The translations under genes were made by a program, and so were the position numbers. A DNA stretch of 64,000 nucleotides from the NCBI RefSeq assembly GCF_900129915.1, contig NZ_FQXH01000006.1:1-64000 (forward strand), written 5' to 3'. The notes beneath the pieces were generated by a model, which did no database searches, was not told the DNA's origin, and saw nothing but the letters and a program-made list of their open reading frames with translations. Within the stretch, counting starts at the first letter, position 1. Each line of letters starts with the position of its first letter. Of this stretch, positions 27,231-36,052 are shown piece by piece. The stretch is from Tepidibacter thalassicus DSM 15285. GTDB taxonomy: Bacteria > Bacillota > Clostridia > Peptostreptococcales > Peptostreptococcaceae.

Positions 27231-28352
27231 TTAATTAATATTACTTTCTATAGATTCTTCTTTTATCTGTTTATCCATTTCAGTATTTTCTATTCCGTCT
27301 AATAATTCACTTTCTAATTCCGTTTCAATACCTTCTTCAGTTGTTATTTCATCTATAGTTTGTTCATCTTGATCTTCTATTTCTATTGATTGTTCATCTG
27401 GATCCCATTTAACTTTAAGCCCTAAATTCTCAGCTACAAATCTCAAAGGGACAACAGTTCTTCCACTCATTATCTCAGCTTTTGAATCAAGTTTAACTTT
27501 TTTTCCATCTACTATAGCTATATCACTGCCTATTTTTAGTACTATATTCTTACCATCCTTTGTTATAGTAATTTCCTTACTCTCCTCATTCCACGAAATA
27601 TCAGCTTTTAATCCTTCAGATATAGCTCTTACCGGAAGTAAAGTTCTTCCTTCTTTAACAACCGGTGGAGTATCAAATTTGAAATTCATTTTTTTAGAAA
27701 TTATATTTTCTACAGGTAAAACTTTTACATTTGGATATTTTTCTTTTAATTTTTTAATAGTTTCTTCAATTTTAGCAAGTTCTTCTCGATTATAAGCTTC
27801 TTTTGCTGCTTTTTTTAATGCTTTTATTTGTTCCCTTCTCTCTTTTTTTAATTTATTTTTTAAATTTTCCCTTATTTCTTTTTTTATTTTTTTAATCATT
27901 TCTCTTTTTACTTTATCATCCATTTGATCTTTAAATTCCTGTTTTATTTTTTCTTCCATTTCTTTCTTCATTTTTTCAATTATTTCTTTTCTTATTTCTT
28001 CTCTCTTCTTTTCTTTGATTTTATCTTTCATTTCTTCCTTTATTTCTTCTTCTATTTTTGATTTTATTTTTTCTTCAATTTTTTCACGCTTAATCTTTTC
28101 TTCCATTTCTTTTTCGAGCCTATGTTTTACTTCCTCATTCTTATCATTTTTCAATTTTTCATTTGTTTCTCTTTTTATCTTTTTTTCCATTTCATGTTTC
28201 TTATCTTTTCTCAACCTATCCCTTTTATCATCTTCCTTATGTTGTCTAATGCTTACTTGTTTAAAATCTTGTTTGTTATTCATCATAGCAAAAGAACTAG
28301 TTGGAACCATTAATGATCCTGCTAAAATCAAAGATATCATTCTTTTATTCAT
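27231..28352 (-). CDS. Secreted stalk-domain (copper amine oxidase N-like) protein with long Lys/Glu helix
   Basis: A signal peptide (about 1-22, ending SSFA) leads to roughly 170 residues made almost only of K, E, R, I and M in alternating charged runs, the pattern of a stable single alpha helix or coiled coil. Residues about 225-330 form the stalk domain known as copper amine oxidase N-terminal: VKEGRTLLPVRAISEGL and MSGRTVVPLRFVAENLG are its two repeats. An acidic tail of about 45 residues closes the protein. Probably an envelope spacer or adhesin; no enzyme motif seen. Confidence 0.8.
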   Translation of the reverse strand: MNKRMISLILAGSLMVPTSSFAMMNNKQDFKQVSIRQHKEDDKRDRLRKDKKHEMEKKIKRETNEKLKNDKNEEVKHRLEKEMEEKIKREKIEEKIKSKIEEEIKEEMKDKIKEKKREEIRKEIIEKMKKEMEEKIKQEFKDQMDDKVKREMIKKIKKEIRENLKNKLKKERREQIKALKKAAKEAYNREELAKIEETIKKLKEKYPNVKVLPVENIISKKMNFKFDTPPVVKEGRTLLPVRAISEGLKADISWNEESKEITITKDGKNIVLKIGSDIAIVDGKKVKLDSKAEIMSGRTVVPLRFVAENLGLKVKWDPDEQSIEIEDQDEQTIDEITTEEGIETELESELLDGIENTEMDKQIKEESIESNIN

Positions 28353-28468
28353 TATACACCTCTCCTTTCATATGTATATTAACTTCAATTTAATAATCGG
28401 CATATTTTCGATATTTTTCAACATATTATTGCAATTTTTTAAAATTCTACAATATTCAAACATTAGCA

Positions 28469-28516
28469 AAAACTAACATAATTTTTTATACAAAAAAAGG
28501 CCCTTAGGCCTTTATA
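28469..28516. repeat. 48-bp direct repeat, copy A (tRNA-Leu flank duplicate)
   Basis: Identical over 48 bp to 28989-29036, including the terminator hairpin AAAGGCCCTTAGGCCTTT. The two copies are 520 bp apart and enclose a tnpB relic. 28353-28468 holds nothing else I can identify. Confidence 0.85.
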
Positions 28517-28608
28517 AATCTTTTTACAAACTATAACTTAGGTTATTAATTTTATTAAAATTTATAAGTTACATTAAAAATTTTAATAAAACTATTTATC
28601 AGTCAATG
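28517..28608 (-). ncRNA. Possible omega-RNA / IS605 right-end structure with pseudoknot
   Basis: Directly after the tnpB relic stop, arms at 28578-28592 and 28549-28563 (AGTTTTATTAAAATTT-type, about 14 bp) close a loop containing TAACTTA, which is complementary to TAAGTTA at 28534-28540 farther 3'. This is an H-type pseudoknot in the place where TnpB guide-RNA scaffolds lie. Structure deduced by eye; no family match was possible. Confidence 0.45.
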
Positions 28609-28815
28609 TTAAACATCTACTCTGACCGGGTGTAACCCTACACCCTCTATCCCCTCTGCAAATGCTTTGGGGAATACTTTTTTTACTATTTGATAAGCTC
28701 CATTTAAGTCTGCATTAATTAATATCCCTTTATTTGATTTAAACAAACCTCTCTTAATCCTTCTTTTTTTATTGTAATTTTCTTTTATAGATATTTTAGC
28801 AATATCACTTCTCAT
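28609..28815 (-). pseudogene. Internally deleted tnpB relic (C-terminal remnant)
   Basis: The 68-codon frame keeps RIKRGLFKSNKGILINADLN followed by GAYQIVKKVFPKAF and AEGIEGVGLHPVRV, the last RuvC motif (the D in NADLNGAYQI) and C-terminus of a TnpB subgroup lacking the CxxC ribbon. The first codons probably come from the original start, so the middle of about 350 codons has been lost. Upstream, TTGATTAAAAATCAA (28839-28853) resembles a left-end hairpin. Without the other catalytic residues it cannot be a nuclease. It differs in type from the relic at 1685-1810. Confidence 0.75.
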
Positions 28816-28988
28816 ATAAAGTATTATACAATATAATGTTGATTTTTAATCAATCTTGTTTAAGTTTTATTAATCATTTTAAGCCATGGCTGTTTTAATT
28901 GTCTAGTTGTACCTATATTTTCAGAAAAAAGAATAATATATATGAGGCCTAGAAGATTTTCTTGGGTCTATAATATTTAGTGTTGGTG

Positions 28989-29036
28989 AAAACTAACATA
29001 ATTTTTTATACAAAAAAAGGCCCTTAGGCCTTTATA
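28989..29036 (-). repeat. 48-bp direct repeat, copy B, holding the tRNA-Leu terminator
   Basis: Begins five bases past the tRNA 3' end and contains the stem GGCCTAAGGGCC followed by seven Ts on the minus strand, so it is the natural tRNA terminator. Between the copies and the relic, 28854-28988 shows no gene. Confidence 0.85.
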
Positions 29037-29040
29037 TAAC

Positions 29041-29127
29041 TGGTGCGGATGGTGGGATTTGAACCCACACGAGCATTTGCTCACTACCCCCTCAAGATAG
29101 CGCGTCTGCCGATTCCACCACATCCGC
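29041..29127 (-). tRNA. tRNA-Leu (anticodon GAG), CCA encoded
   Basis: An 87-nt class II tRNA: acceptor arms GCGGATG/CATCCGC, D-loop GGAATCGGCAGAC, anticodon stem CTATC/GGTAG around loop TTGAGGG (anticodon GAG), a variable arm, and T-arm GTGGGTTCAAATCCCAC, then A and CCA. Confidence 0.95.
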
Positions 29128-29147
29128 ATATTAAATTGTACAACATT

Positions 29148-29176
29148 ATTTTAATTGTTTTTTTCATCTAAGTCAA
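29148..29176 (-). promoter_or_regulatory. tRNA-Leu(GAG) promoter
   Basis: TTGACT, 17 bases, TAAAAT on the minus strand, 21 bp before the mature 5' end. Confidence 0.7.
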
Positions 29177-29187
29177 TAGTTTATTAT

Positions 29188-29213
29188 AAAAAGGAGCTAA
29201 TAAAAGCTCCTTT
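29188..29213 (-). terminator. Terminator after the peptide-binding lipoprotein
   Basis: AAAGGAGCT arms with an AATAAA-type loop, overlapping the stop codon and followed by CCTTTTTAT on the minus strand. Confidence 0.75.
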
Positions 29214-30765
29214 AGTATTTTACAAATATATTCTCAATTCCATTGTATATATTAAAATTATTAGAATTTAATTTTCCTTTTATTTTATTGTTAAATACTA
29301 AATTTTCATCTCTTATAAGCAAACTTATAAACGGAAGATTTTCCTTTACATATTTTTGAAGTTCATAATAATTTTTAATCTTATCCTCTTCTTTTACAGA
29401 ATTCAATAACTTATGAACCAAAATGTCCATATTAGGATCAACATAATTCGTAAAATTAGTAACATTATTAGGATAAAGTGCAAATGTAGGATCAGGAACC
29501 ACAGGAAGTTTCCATCCAAGCAATACCATATCATAATCTCCAACTGAAAGTCTATTTAAAATTTCTTCCCAAGAAAGCTCTAATACTTCTAATTTTATAT
29601 TTAAATTCTGTAACTGTTCCTTGATTATATAAGCTGTTTTTAATCTTTCAAAATTTGTTTGATCAACAATAAGTGTAAATTTAATATCTTGAAATTGAGT
29701 TTTGTTTAAATATTCTCTAGCTTTTTCTAAATTATAACTATAATTTTTTATATTTTTATTGTAGTATTTCGAATTAGAATTCAAAGGAAATTCTACAATT
29801 TCCCCTTTTTTAAGATATACTTCCTTCAATATTTTTTCTCTATCTATAACATATGCAAGTGCTTTTCTCAAATTTAAATCTTTTATATATTCATTATTAA
29901 AATTTAAAGCTAAAAACTCATAATTTTGCCCTCTATATTTTTGAGTATCAAATCTCTTTGCCGGAAATTTCCCACTTATTATTTGGTCTATTTGACAAAT
30001 ATCTGTTTCTAAAGATATAAGCATACTTTCTTGTGCTTGTTTATCCGGAACTATAACCATTTTTATCTCATTTATATAAGGTTTTTTATCATAATAATTT
30101 TCATTTTTAACTAACTCTATGTATTTTCTCTTTTCATATTTTTGTATCTTATACATTCCAGATCCAATCAAATTATTTTCATCTAATTTTATATCATTTA
30201 TACCCAATCCATTTAATTTATGATTTGGAAGTATAGGAAACAAAAGATTTTCAAGCGAAAATGAATAAGGTTTTAAAAACACAATATTAAAACTAGTGTC
30301 TGATAATATTTCTACAGAATATATATTTGAAACTAAAGTATAATAAGGACTTTGATTAAGTGATTTTAATAAATCCACTGTAAATTTAACATCTCGAGAA
30401 GTCAATTTTACTCCATCATGCCAAATAATATCTTTTTTTAAATTTATATTTAAAATAGTCCCATCCGGTGAAAAACTATAACTATCAACAAGTTTTGGAA
30501 CTACATTGTAATTTTCATCTAATGTAAATAAACTATCATATACTAATTTTAATGCATAATCTAAAGACTTTTCTTTATTTAAAAGAGGATTTAAAGTTTT
30601 AAATTCTACTACAGAAATACTTATTTTACCACCTTCTTTAGGCATTAAATTTTCTAATTGTAAATGTGCATTTTCCAAATAACCATTTAATTCATTTTCA
30701 TCAGAACTACACCCAAAAAGAAAAACAACAACAATTAAAAGAACAATAATTTTTAATTTCCTCAT
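29212..30765 (-). CDS. Oligopeptide-type ABC transporter substrate-binding lipoprotein (SBP family 5)
   Basis: Lipoprotein signal IIVLLIVVVFLFGCSSD, then a family 5 fold: VVPKLVDSYSFSPDGTILNI near residue 85, IIWHDGVKLTSRDVKFTVDLL, AYVIDREKILKEVYL and YDMVLLGWKLP. Ligands in this family are peptides, nickel or opines. No permease or ATPase lies nearby. The ATG at 30765 is 6 nt after GAGGAG and seven codons inside the longest frame; even so it overlaps the upstream transglycosylase by 59 bp. The ligand may be a wall peptide, given that neighbour, but this is conjecture. Confidence 0.85.
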   Translation of the reverse strand: MRKLKIIVLLIVVVFLFGCSSDENELNGYLENAHLQLENLMPKEGGKISISVVEFKTLNPLLNKEKSLDYALKLVYDSLFTLDENYNVVPKLVDSYSFSPDGTILNINLKKDIIWHDGVKLTSRDVKFTVDLLKSLNQSPYYTLVSNIYSVEILSDTSFNIVFLKPYSFSLENLLFPILPNHKLNGLGINDIKLDENNLIGSGMYKIQKYEKRKYIELVKNENYYDKKPYINEIKMVIVPDKQAQESMLISLETDICQIDQIISGKFPAKRFDTQKYRGQNYEFLALNFNNEYIKDLNLRKALAYVIDREKILKEVYLKKGEIVEFPLNSNSKYYNKNIKNYSYNLEKAREYLNKTQFQDIKFTLIVDQTNFERLKTAYIIKEQLQNLNIKLEVLELSWEEILNRLSVGDYDMVLLGWKLPVVPDPTFALYPNNVTNFTNYVDPNMDILVHKLLNSVKEEDKIKNYYELQKYVKENLPFISLLIRDENLVFNNKIKGKLNSNNFNIYNGIENIFVKY

Positions 30766-31321
30766 CGGTTTCTCCTCTTTCTGCATAAAGAATTTTATAT
30801 ATTTTATAATATTTTTTTACCTTCTCAACATATTTCTTTGTTTCTTTAAACGGAATATTAGTTAAATTTATTCCATTATAACTATATCTCTCATCTTTTA
30901 ACCATTTATTTACGTTTCCAGAACCTCCATTATATGCAGCTATTACTAAATCTATATCTTTAAATTGTTCAAAAAGCTTATTTATATACCAACACCCTAC
31001 TTTTATATTTGCTTGAGGATCAAAAATATTTAAATTTTCCATGCCAAGTTCTTCCATGGCCCACTTTTGTGTTCCTTCACTAATTTGCATAAGACCTCTT
31101 GCGTTTTTATGAGATTTTGCATAAGGAAAAAATTTACTTTCTGTCTTTATTATAGCAAAAACAAGATAAGGGTCTATACTATATTCTTTTGAATATTTAT
31201 ACACATATTCCTCATAGTGAATAGGGTATATTATTTTTAAAAACTTTTTTATATTAAATAATCCCCCTATAATAAAACATAAAATAATTATGCAACCAAT
31301 AAAATATTTTTTTTTATTCAA
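30707..31321 (-). CDS. Membrane-anchored lytic transglycosylase (SLT)
   Basis: One N-terminal helix (about 6-26) anchors an SLT domain: AIIKTESKFFPYAKSHKNARGLMQISEGT with the catalytic Glu in KTES, then AAYNGGSGNVNKWL. A peptidoglycan lyase of the Slt70/MltE type. It starts with TTG after GGAGGA, overlapping coaE. The last 20 residues (NYCSFNCCCFSFWV) are simply the next gene's lipoprotein signal read out of frame, so the natural C-terminus has either been extended by a lost stop or shares sequence. Confidence 0.85.
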   Translation of the reverse strand: MNKKKYFIGCIIILCFIIGGLFNIKKFLKIIYPIHYEEYVYKYSKEYSIDPYLVFAIIKTESKFFPYAKSHKNARGLMQISEGTQKWAMEELGMENLNIFDPQANIKVGCWYINKLFEQFKDIDLVIAAYNGGSGNVNKWLKDERYSYNGINLTNIPFKETKKYVEKVKKYYKIYKILYAERGETDEEIKNYCSFNCCCFSFWV

Positions 31322-31916
31322 TTTTTACATCCTCCAAGCTATCTAAAAATTTTTCTATCTCTATTTTAAGTTCATCTACTGTATATGAATTATCTATTAT
31401 ATAATCTGCATACTTTTTCTTTTCATCAACACTCATTTGAGCATTTATTCTTAAAATAGCTTCTTGCCTTGATATATTATCCCTACTCATTATCCTTTTA
31501 ATTTGAATTTCTTCACTACACACAATAAGCAATATTAAATCAACCATATCAATTAAATTTGCTTCTATAAGAAGAGGAGCATCGAGTATTATAATTTTTT
31601 CTCCTTTGTTTTTATAAAAATTTATTTTATCTTTTATTTCTTCTTTTATTTTCGGATGAGTTATAGAATTTAACTTCACAAGTTTACTTTCATCAGAAAA
31701 AACAATATTTCCTAATTTTTTTCTATTCAAACTGCCATCTGAATTTTTAATCTCATCTCCAAAACAATCAAAAATCTCCTGAAGAGTATTTCCTTTATTT
31801 AATATTTCTCTGGAAATTTTATCAGCGTCAATAATACTTATATTTTTTTTCGCCAGTATGTTAGATACTGTGCTTTTTCCACTTCCTATCGAACCTGTAA
31901 GACCTATTACCTTCAT
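31314..31916 (-). CDS. coaE: Dephospho-CoA kinase
   Basis: Last step of coenzyme A synthesis, phosphorylating the ribose 3'-OH. The 200 residues show the P-loop GLTGSIGSGKSTV at the N-terminus, DADKISREI, LDAPLLIE and the lid region RIMSRDNISRQEA. It starts 9 bp downstream of polA, the usual order in Firmicutes, and overlaps the transglycosylase by 8 bp. Confidence 0.94.
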   Translation of the reverse strand: MKVIGLTGSIGSGKSTVSNILAKKNISIIDADKISREILNKGNTLQEIFDCFGDEIKNSDGSLNRKKLGNIVFSDESKLVKLNSITHPKIKEEIKDKINFYKNKGEKIIILDAPLLIEANLIDMVDLILLIVCSEEIQIKRIMSRDNISRQEAILRINAQMSVDEKKKYADYIIDNSYTVDELKIEIEKFLDSLEDVKIE

Positions 31917-31924
31917 ATTTTCAC

Positions 31925-34564
31925 CTACTTAGCTTCATACCACGACTTTCCTAAACTTAAATCTACTTTTAAAGGAACACTCATCTGTAGGGCTTTTTCC
32001 ATTTCTGTTTTTAATATATCTTTCACTATATCAACTTCACTTTCATGTGCTTCTATAATAAGTTCATCATGAACTTGAAGTATCAGTTTAGATCTCAATT
32101 TCTTTTCATTTAATTTATTAAAAACATTTACCATGGCAATTTTTATAATATCTGCAGCACTACCTTGAATAGGAGTATTCATAGCAAGCCTTTTACCTAA
32201 ATTTTTAATCACAAAATTCTTAGAATTAATTTCAGGAATATACCTTCTTCTATTTAAAATAGTAGTAACATATCCATTTTTTTTGGCATTATCTACTACA
32301 TTATCCATGTATTCTCTTACTTTAGGATATTTATTAAAATAATTATCTATATATTCTTTTGCTTTTTTAACAGGTATATTTAAATTTTTAGATAATCCAA
32401 AATCACTAATTCCATATATTATACCAAAATTCACAGCTTTTGCGGCATTTCTCATTTCACTTGTAACATCTTTTACGTCTACATCAAAAACTTTAGCAGC
32501 AGTACTTGTATGAATATCTTCTTCTCTTAAAAAAGCATCAATCAAATCTTCATCTTTACATATATGGGCAAGTACTCTAAGTTCTATTTGAGAATAATCC
32601 GCATCTAAAAGTACATGCTTTTCATCTGATATAAATACTTTTCTTAAATTTCTACCAATTTCAAGTCTAACAGGTATATTTTGAAGATTAGGTTCAGTCG
32701 ATGAAATTCTACCAGTAGTAGTAATAGTTTGATTAAAAGAAGAATGAATTCTACCACTTTTTCTATTTATTATATTGAGTAACCCATCTACATATGTAGT
32801 TTTTAACTTAACTATTTGTCTATACTCAGAAATTTTTTCTATTATTGGATGTTCATTCTTTAATTTTTCAAGAACTTCAGCATTTGTAGAATATCCTGTT
32901 TTGGTCTTTTTTATTATAGGTAAATTCAATTTTTCAAACAAAATTACTCCTAACTGTTTAGGAGAATTTATATTGAATTCTTCTCCTGCTAAACTATATA
33001 TATCTTTTTCTAAATTAGCAATTAACAATGTATATTCTTCTTTTAACTCCTCAAGTTTTTCTATATCCACCTTAAAACCTTCAAATTCCATATATCCCAA
33101 GACTTCAATCAAAGGTATCTCAACATCATAAAAAAGTTTTTCCATATTGTATTCTCTTATTTTATCTTCCATTTTATCTTTTACATTGACAATTATATTT
33201 AAAATATTAGAGAAATAATCTATCAATACATATTCATCTAAATCTTCATATTTTTTAGCATTCTTGCCTTTTCCTAAGAGTTCTTCTTTAGATACCACCT
33301 TTTTACCCAAATACTTTGCTGCAATATTATCATGAGAATAACTTGAGCTAGTTGCATCTATTAAATACTCTGCTATAGCTATATCAAAATTCATATTTTT
33401 AAGGATTATATTATAACTTCTAAAAGATATATAATCTTCTTTTAATTTATACCCATACTTTTTAATATCTGTAGATTCTAATACTTCTTTTAGTTTTAAA
33501 ATACTTTCTTTTTCTTTTATATAATATATATTTTCTCCATCTAAAGTTATGAATAAATAAATTATATTTTCATCTAAAAGTTCTCCTTCTTTTGATACCG
33601 TTTTTAAAATCATATACTTTTTATTTTTTATTTCTTCTATTAACCTGTCAATTTCTTTAAAAGATATATACTTTCCATTTACAATTTTATTTTCCTTATT
33701 CTTATTACTACTTATTCTTCCTATTAAACTATTAAATCCAAATTTATTAAAAAGTTTTATTATTCTTTCTTCATCGCAATCTTCTAATTTTAAAGCATCT
33801 ATATTTATTTCCACAGGTATATTTCTAACTATAGTTGCTAGACGTTTACTCATTAAAGCCAAATCTATATTTTCTTCTATTTTCTTTTTTACACTCCCTT
33901 TTAATTTATCTATATTTTGTACTAAATTTTCAATGCTATTAAATTCCTTTAAAAGTTTTATTCCCGTCTTTTCACCTATTCCTGGAACCCCCGGTATATT
34001 ATCTGATTTATCTCCCATAAGCCCTTTAAGGTCTATAAGTTGAAATGGTGTTAATTCATATTTCTTTAAAACTTCATCGTAATCATATTCCTCAAGTTCG
34101 CTAAGTCCTTTCTTAGTTATCAAAACTTTAGTATTATTTGAAGCAAGCTGAATTGCATCTTTATCTCCAGTAACTATAAAAACTTCAAAACCTTCTTTTT
34201 CTGCAAATTGTGATACTGTACCTATTATATCATCGGCTTCAAATCCCTCTATTTCAAGTCTATGTATATTAAAAGCATCTAAAAGTTCTTTTAAAGGCTC
34301 AACTTGCATTCTCAATTCATCAGGCATTTTCTTTCTTCCTGCTTTATAATCTTCATATTGTTTATGTCTAAATGTTGGAGCTTTTAAATCAAAAGCTACA
34401 CTTATATGTGTAGGGTTATAATTATCTATTATTTTAAATAACATTGTTGTAAATCCATATATAGCATTTGTATGTAATCCTTCTTTATTCATGAGATCTG
34501 GAAGAGCATAAAAAGCTCTATTCATCAAAGAATTCCCATCTATTATAACAAGTCTTTTATTCAA
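31925..34564 (-). CDS. polA: DNA polymerase I
   Basis: Repair and Okazaki-fragment polymerase. Domains in order: 5'-3' exonuclease (IDGNSLMNRAFYAL to about 290, with GDKDAIQLA and LKGLMGDKSDNIPGVPGIG), a middle 3'-5' exonuclease-like domain, and the polymerase with motif A DADYSQIELRVLAHI, motif B RNAAKAVNFGIIYG and motif C VHDELIIEA. The middle domain lacks the DxE metal motif, so proofreading is probably absent, as in Bacillus Pol I. A GTG three codons upstream overlaps the ribosome site; TTG at 34564 has correct spacing. Confidence 0.95.
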   Translation of the reverse strand: MNKRLVIIDGNSLMNRAFYALPDLMNKEGLHTNAIYGFTTMLFKIIDNYNPTHISVAFDLKAPTFRHKQYEDYKAGRKKMPDELRMQVEPLKELLDAFNIHRLEIEGFEADDIIGTVSQFAEKEGFEVFIVTGDKDAIQLASNNTKVLITKKGLSELEEYDYDEVLKKYELTPFQLIDLKGLMGDKSDNIPGVPGIGEKTGIKLLKEFNSIENLVQNIDKLKGSVKKKIEENIDLALMSKRLATIVRNIPVEINIDALKLEDCDEERIIKLFNKFGFNSLIGRISSNKNKENKIVNGKYISFKEIDRLIEEIKNKKYMILKTVSKEGELLDENIIYLFITLDGENIYYIKEKESILKLKEVLESTDIKKYGYKLKEDYISFRSYNIILKNMNFDIAIAEYLIDATSSSYSHDNIAAKYLGKKVVSKEELLGKGKNAKKYEDLDEYVLIDYFSNILNIIVNVKDKMEDKIREYNMEKLFYDVEIPLIEVLGYMEFEGFKVDIEKLEELKEEYTLLIANLEKDIYSLAGEEFNINSPKQLGVILFEKLNLPIIKKTKTGYSTNAEVLEKLKNEHPIIEKISEYRQIVKLKTTYVDGLLNIINRKSGRIHSSFNQTITTTGRISSTEPNLQNIPVRLEIGRNLRKVFISDEKHVLLDADYSQIELRVLAHICKDEDLIDAFLREEDIHTSTAAKVFDVDVKDVTSEMRNAAKAVNFGIIYGISDFGLSKNLNIPVKKAKEYIDNYFNKYPKVREYMDNVVDNAKKNGYVTTILNRRRYIPEINSKNFVIKNLGKRLAMNTPIQGSAADIIKIAMVNVFNKLNEKKLRSKLILQVHDELIIEAHESEVDIVKDILKTEMEKALQMSVPLKVDLSLGKSWYEAK

Positions 34565-34638
34565 TATAATCACTCTCCATAGTAATATAACTCATTCTTA
34601 CTGTATTATAACAAAAAAATAAAATTGTAAAAAGGGTA

Positions 34639-34667
34639 TTGAAATTTTTTACCTTCTATGATATTAT
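34639..34667 (+). promoter_or_regulatory. tRNA-Leu(CAA) promoter
   Basis: TTGAAA, 17 bases, TATTAT, 15 bp before the tRNA. Confidence 0.65.
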
Positions 34668-34681
34668 ATTTCTTGTAACTC

Positions 34682-34768
34682 GCCGGTGTGCTGGAATTGG
34701 CAGACGGGGCGGACTCAAAATCCGTTGTCAGCAATGACGTGTGGGTTCGAGTCCCACCACCGGCACCA
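34682..34768 (+). tRNA. tRNA-Leu (anticodon CAA), CCA encoded
   Basis: 87-nt class II tRNA with acceptor GCCGGTG/CACCGGC, anticodon loop CTCAAAA (anticodon CAA), a variable arm, T-arm GTGGGTTCGAGTCCCAC and terminal ACCA. Confidence 0.95.
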
Positions 34769-34774
34769 AATCAG

Positions 34775-34815
34775 AAGGGTTTTAACGAATTTTTATTAAT
34801 CTCGTTAAAACCCTT
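34775..34815. terminator. Bidirectional terminator, tRNA-Leu and AlbA_2 gene
   Basis: Perfect 14-bp arms (AAGGGTTTTAACGA and complement) around a 13-base AT loop; contains the stop of the convergent gene at 34805. Confidence 0.75.
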
Positions 34816-35962
34816 TCTTATATTTTACTCCCGGTAGTATAACTCTAAACAAATTTCTCTTGTATATATTAAAAAATTTCACATTCCCTATATTTTCAAA
34901 AGATTTTTTAATTCTATTAAATCCCATTCCACTTCCCAAAAATCTCATTTTATCATCTAATATTAAAAGTCTTTGATATATCCAATTATTTCTTCTTGAA
35001 GGATTTTTCTCTTTCAAAATAGAACTTATCGTATCTTCAGTCATTAAAACACCAGGATTATTTATTTCTACCTTGTTTTTTCCTAAATAAACAACTATTT
35101 CTCTACTAAAATCAAAATAATCTCTATGAACTAAGCTGTTTCTAATACATTCATACAACCCTTCTACTGGATAATTATAATACTTAAGTGAATTTTTCAA
35201 ATAAAATTCAACTTCATCCAACATATACATTATATTTCCATGAAAAATTTTAACTATACTTTCTTTTTCAATATCATTAATAACTTTTATAGAAGATCCT
35301 AGTATATGTATTTGAGGGTGTTTCCCAAATACTAAAAGCCCTCCTAAACTAGGATAATACTTTCCTTCTTCTGTTTTTACGCATATTCCTATGTTTTCAA
35401 GTAATTCAATAGATATCTCTTCTTTTAAATTTATTTTTTTACAATAATCATATACTAATTTTTCATCTATTTCATCCAATTTGCTTTCATAAATAGGCAT
35501 CATTTCAAGATTTATTATCCCGCTTTCTTGAAACATAAGTGCAACTTCATATCTCCTTGCTACATCAGTAGTAGAACCCCTCCTTATATAAAAAGTTCCA
35601 TTTTGTCTTAATTGATGAGGTCTTTGATAACTTTTAAATATAGTAAGTATCCCCAGTATTTTTCCTTCATATTCTACATATTCCATCCTTATAGGAACTG
35701 GTGGATCTATCCTATTTGATAATATTTGCTGTATCTTTTCTTCTATATAATCATCTTTTTCTATTCCTACTACTCTTTTGGTTTTATCTTCTACTCCAAA
35801 TATTATATATCCTCTTCCACCATGAGTATTTGCTATCGCAGCAATATCTTTAGCTAATTCTTTCTTTTCTCCATTAGTATTTAAACTTATTTTTAATTTA
35901 TAATCGAGTTTTTCTCCTTCAGATTTTCTTAAAAGGGATGATATTTTACTTTTATCCAACAA
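34805..35962 (-). CDS. AlbA_2 (Schlafen-type) DNA-binding protein with RecG-like C-terminal ATPase domain
   Basis: Residues about 10-130 form an AlbA_2 domain: SEGEKLDYKL, AIANTHGGRGYIIFGVEDK and the FYIRRGSTT motif. The C-terminal half carries the HATPase-like region GLYECIRNSLVHRDYFDFSREIVV, INNPGVL and FLGSGMGFNRI found in transcriptional regulators of this family. It is probably a DNA-binding regulator or stress protein; target unknown. Two adjacent TTG codons could start translation. Confidence 0.8.
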   Translation of the reverse strand: MLDKSKISSLLRKSEGEKLDYKLKISLNTNGEKKELAKDIAAIANTHGGRGYIIFGVEDKTKRVVGIEKDDYIEEKIQQILSNRIDPPVPIRMEYVEYEGKILGILTIFKSYQRPHQLRQNGTFYIRRGSTTDVARRYEVALMFQESGIINLEMMPIYESKLDEIDEKLVYDYCKKINLKEEISIELLENIGICVKTEEGKYYPSLGGLLVFGKHPQIHILGSSIKVINDIEKESIVKIFHGNIMYMLDEVEFYLKNSLKYYNYPVEGLYECIRNSLVHRDYFDFSREIVVYLGKNKVEINNPGVLMTEDTISSILKEKNPSRRNNWIYQRLLILDDKMRFLGSGMGFNRIKKSFENIGNVKFFNIYKRNLFRVILPGVKYKKGF

Positions 35963-36052
35963 ACCACCTTCTTTTTTTAAAAAATATGTTGCTTTTTACC
36001 AGTTTATAACTGTATGATATAATTATAATATATTTAAATGGAGGAAGTAAAA

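Noticed and set aside
28015-28476. Plus-strand frames rich in Phe, Ile and Ser
   Set aside because: Reverse reading of the Lys/Glu-rich helix of the secreted protein; no independent signals.
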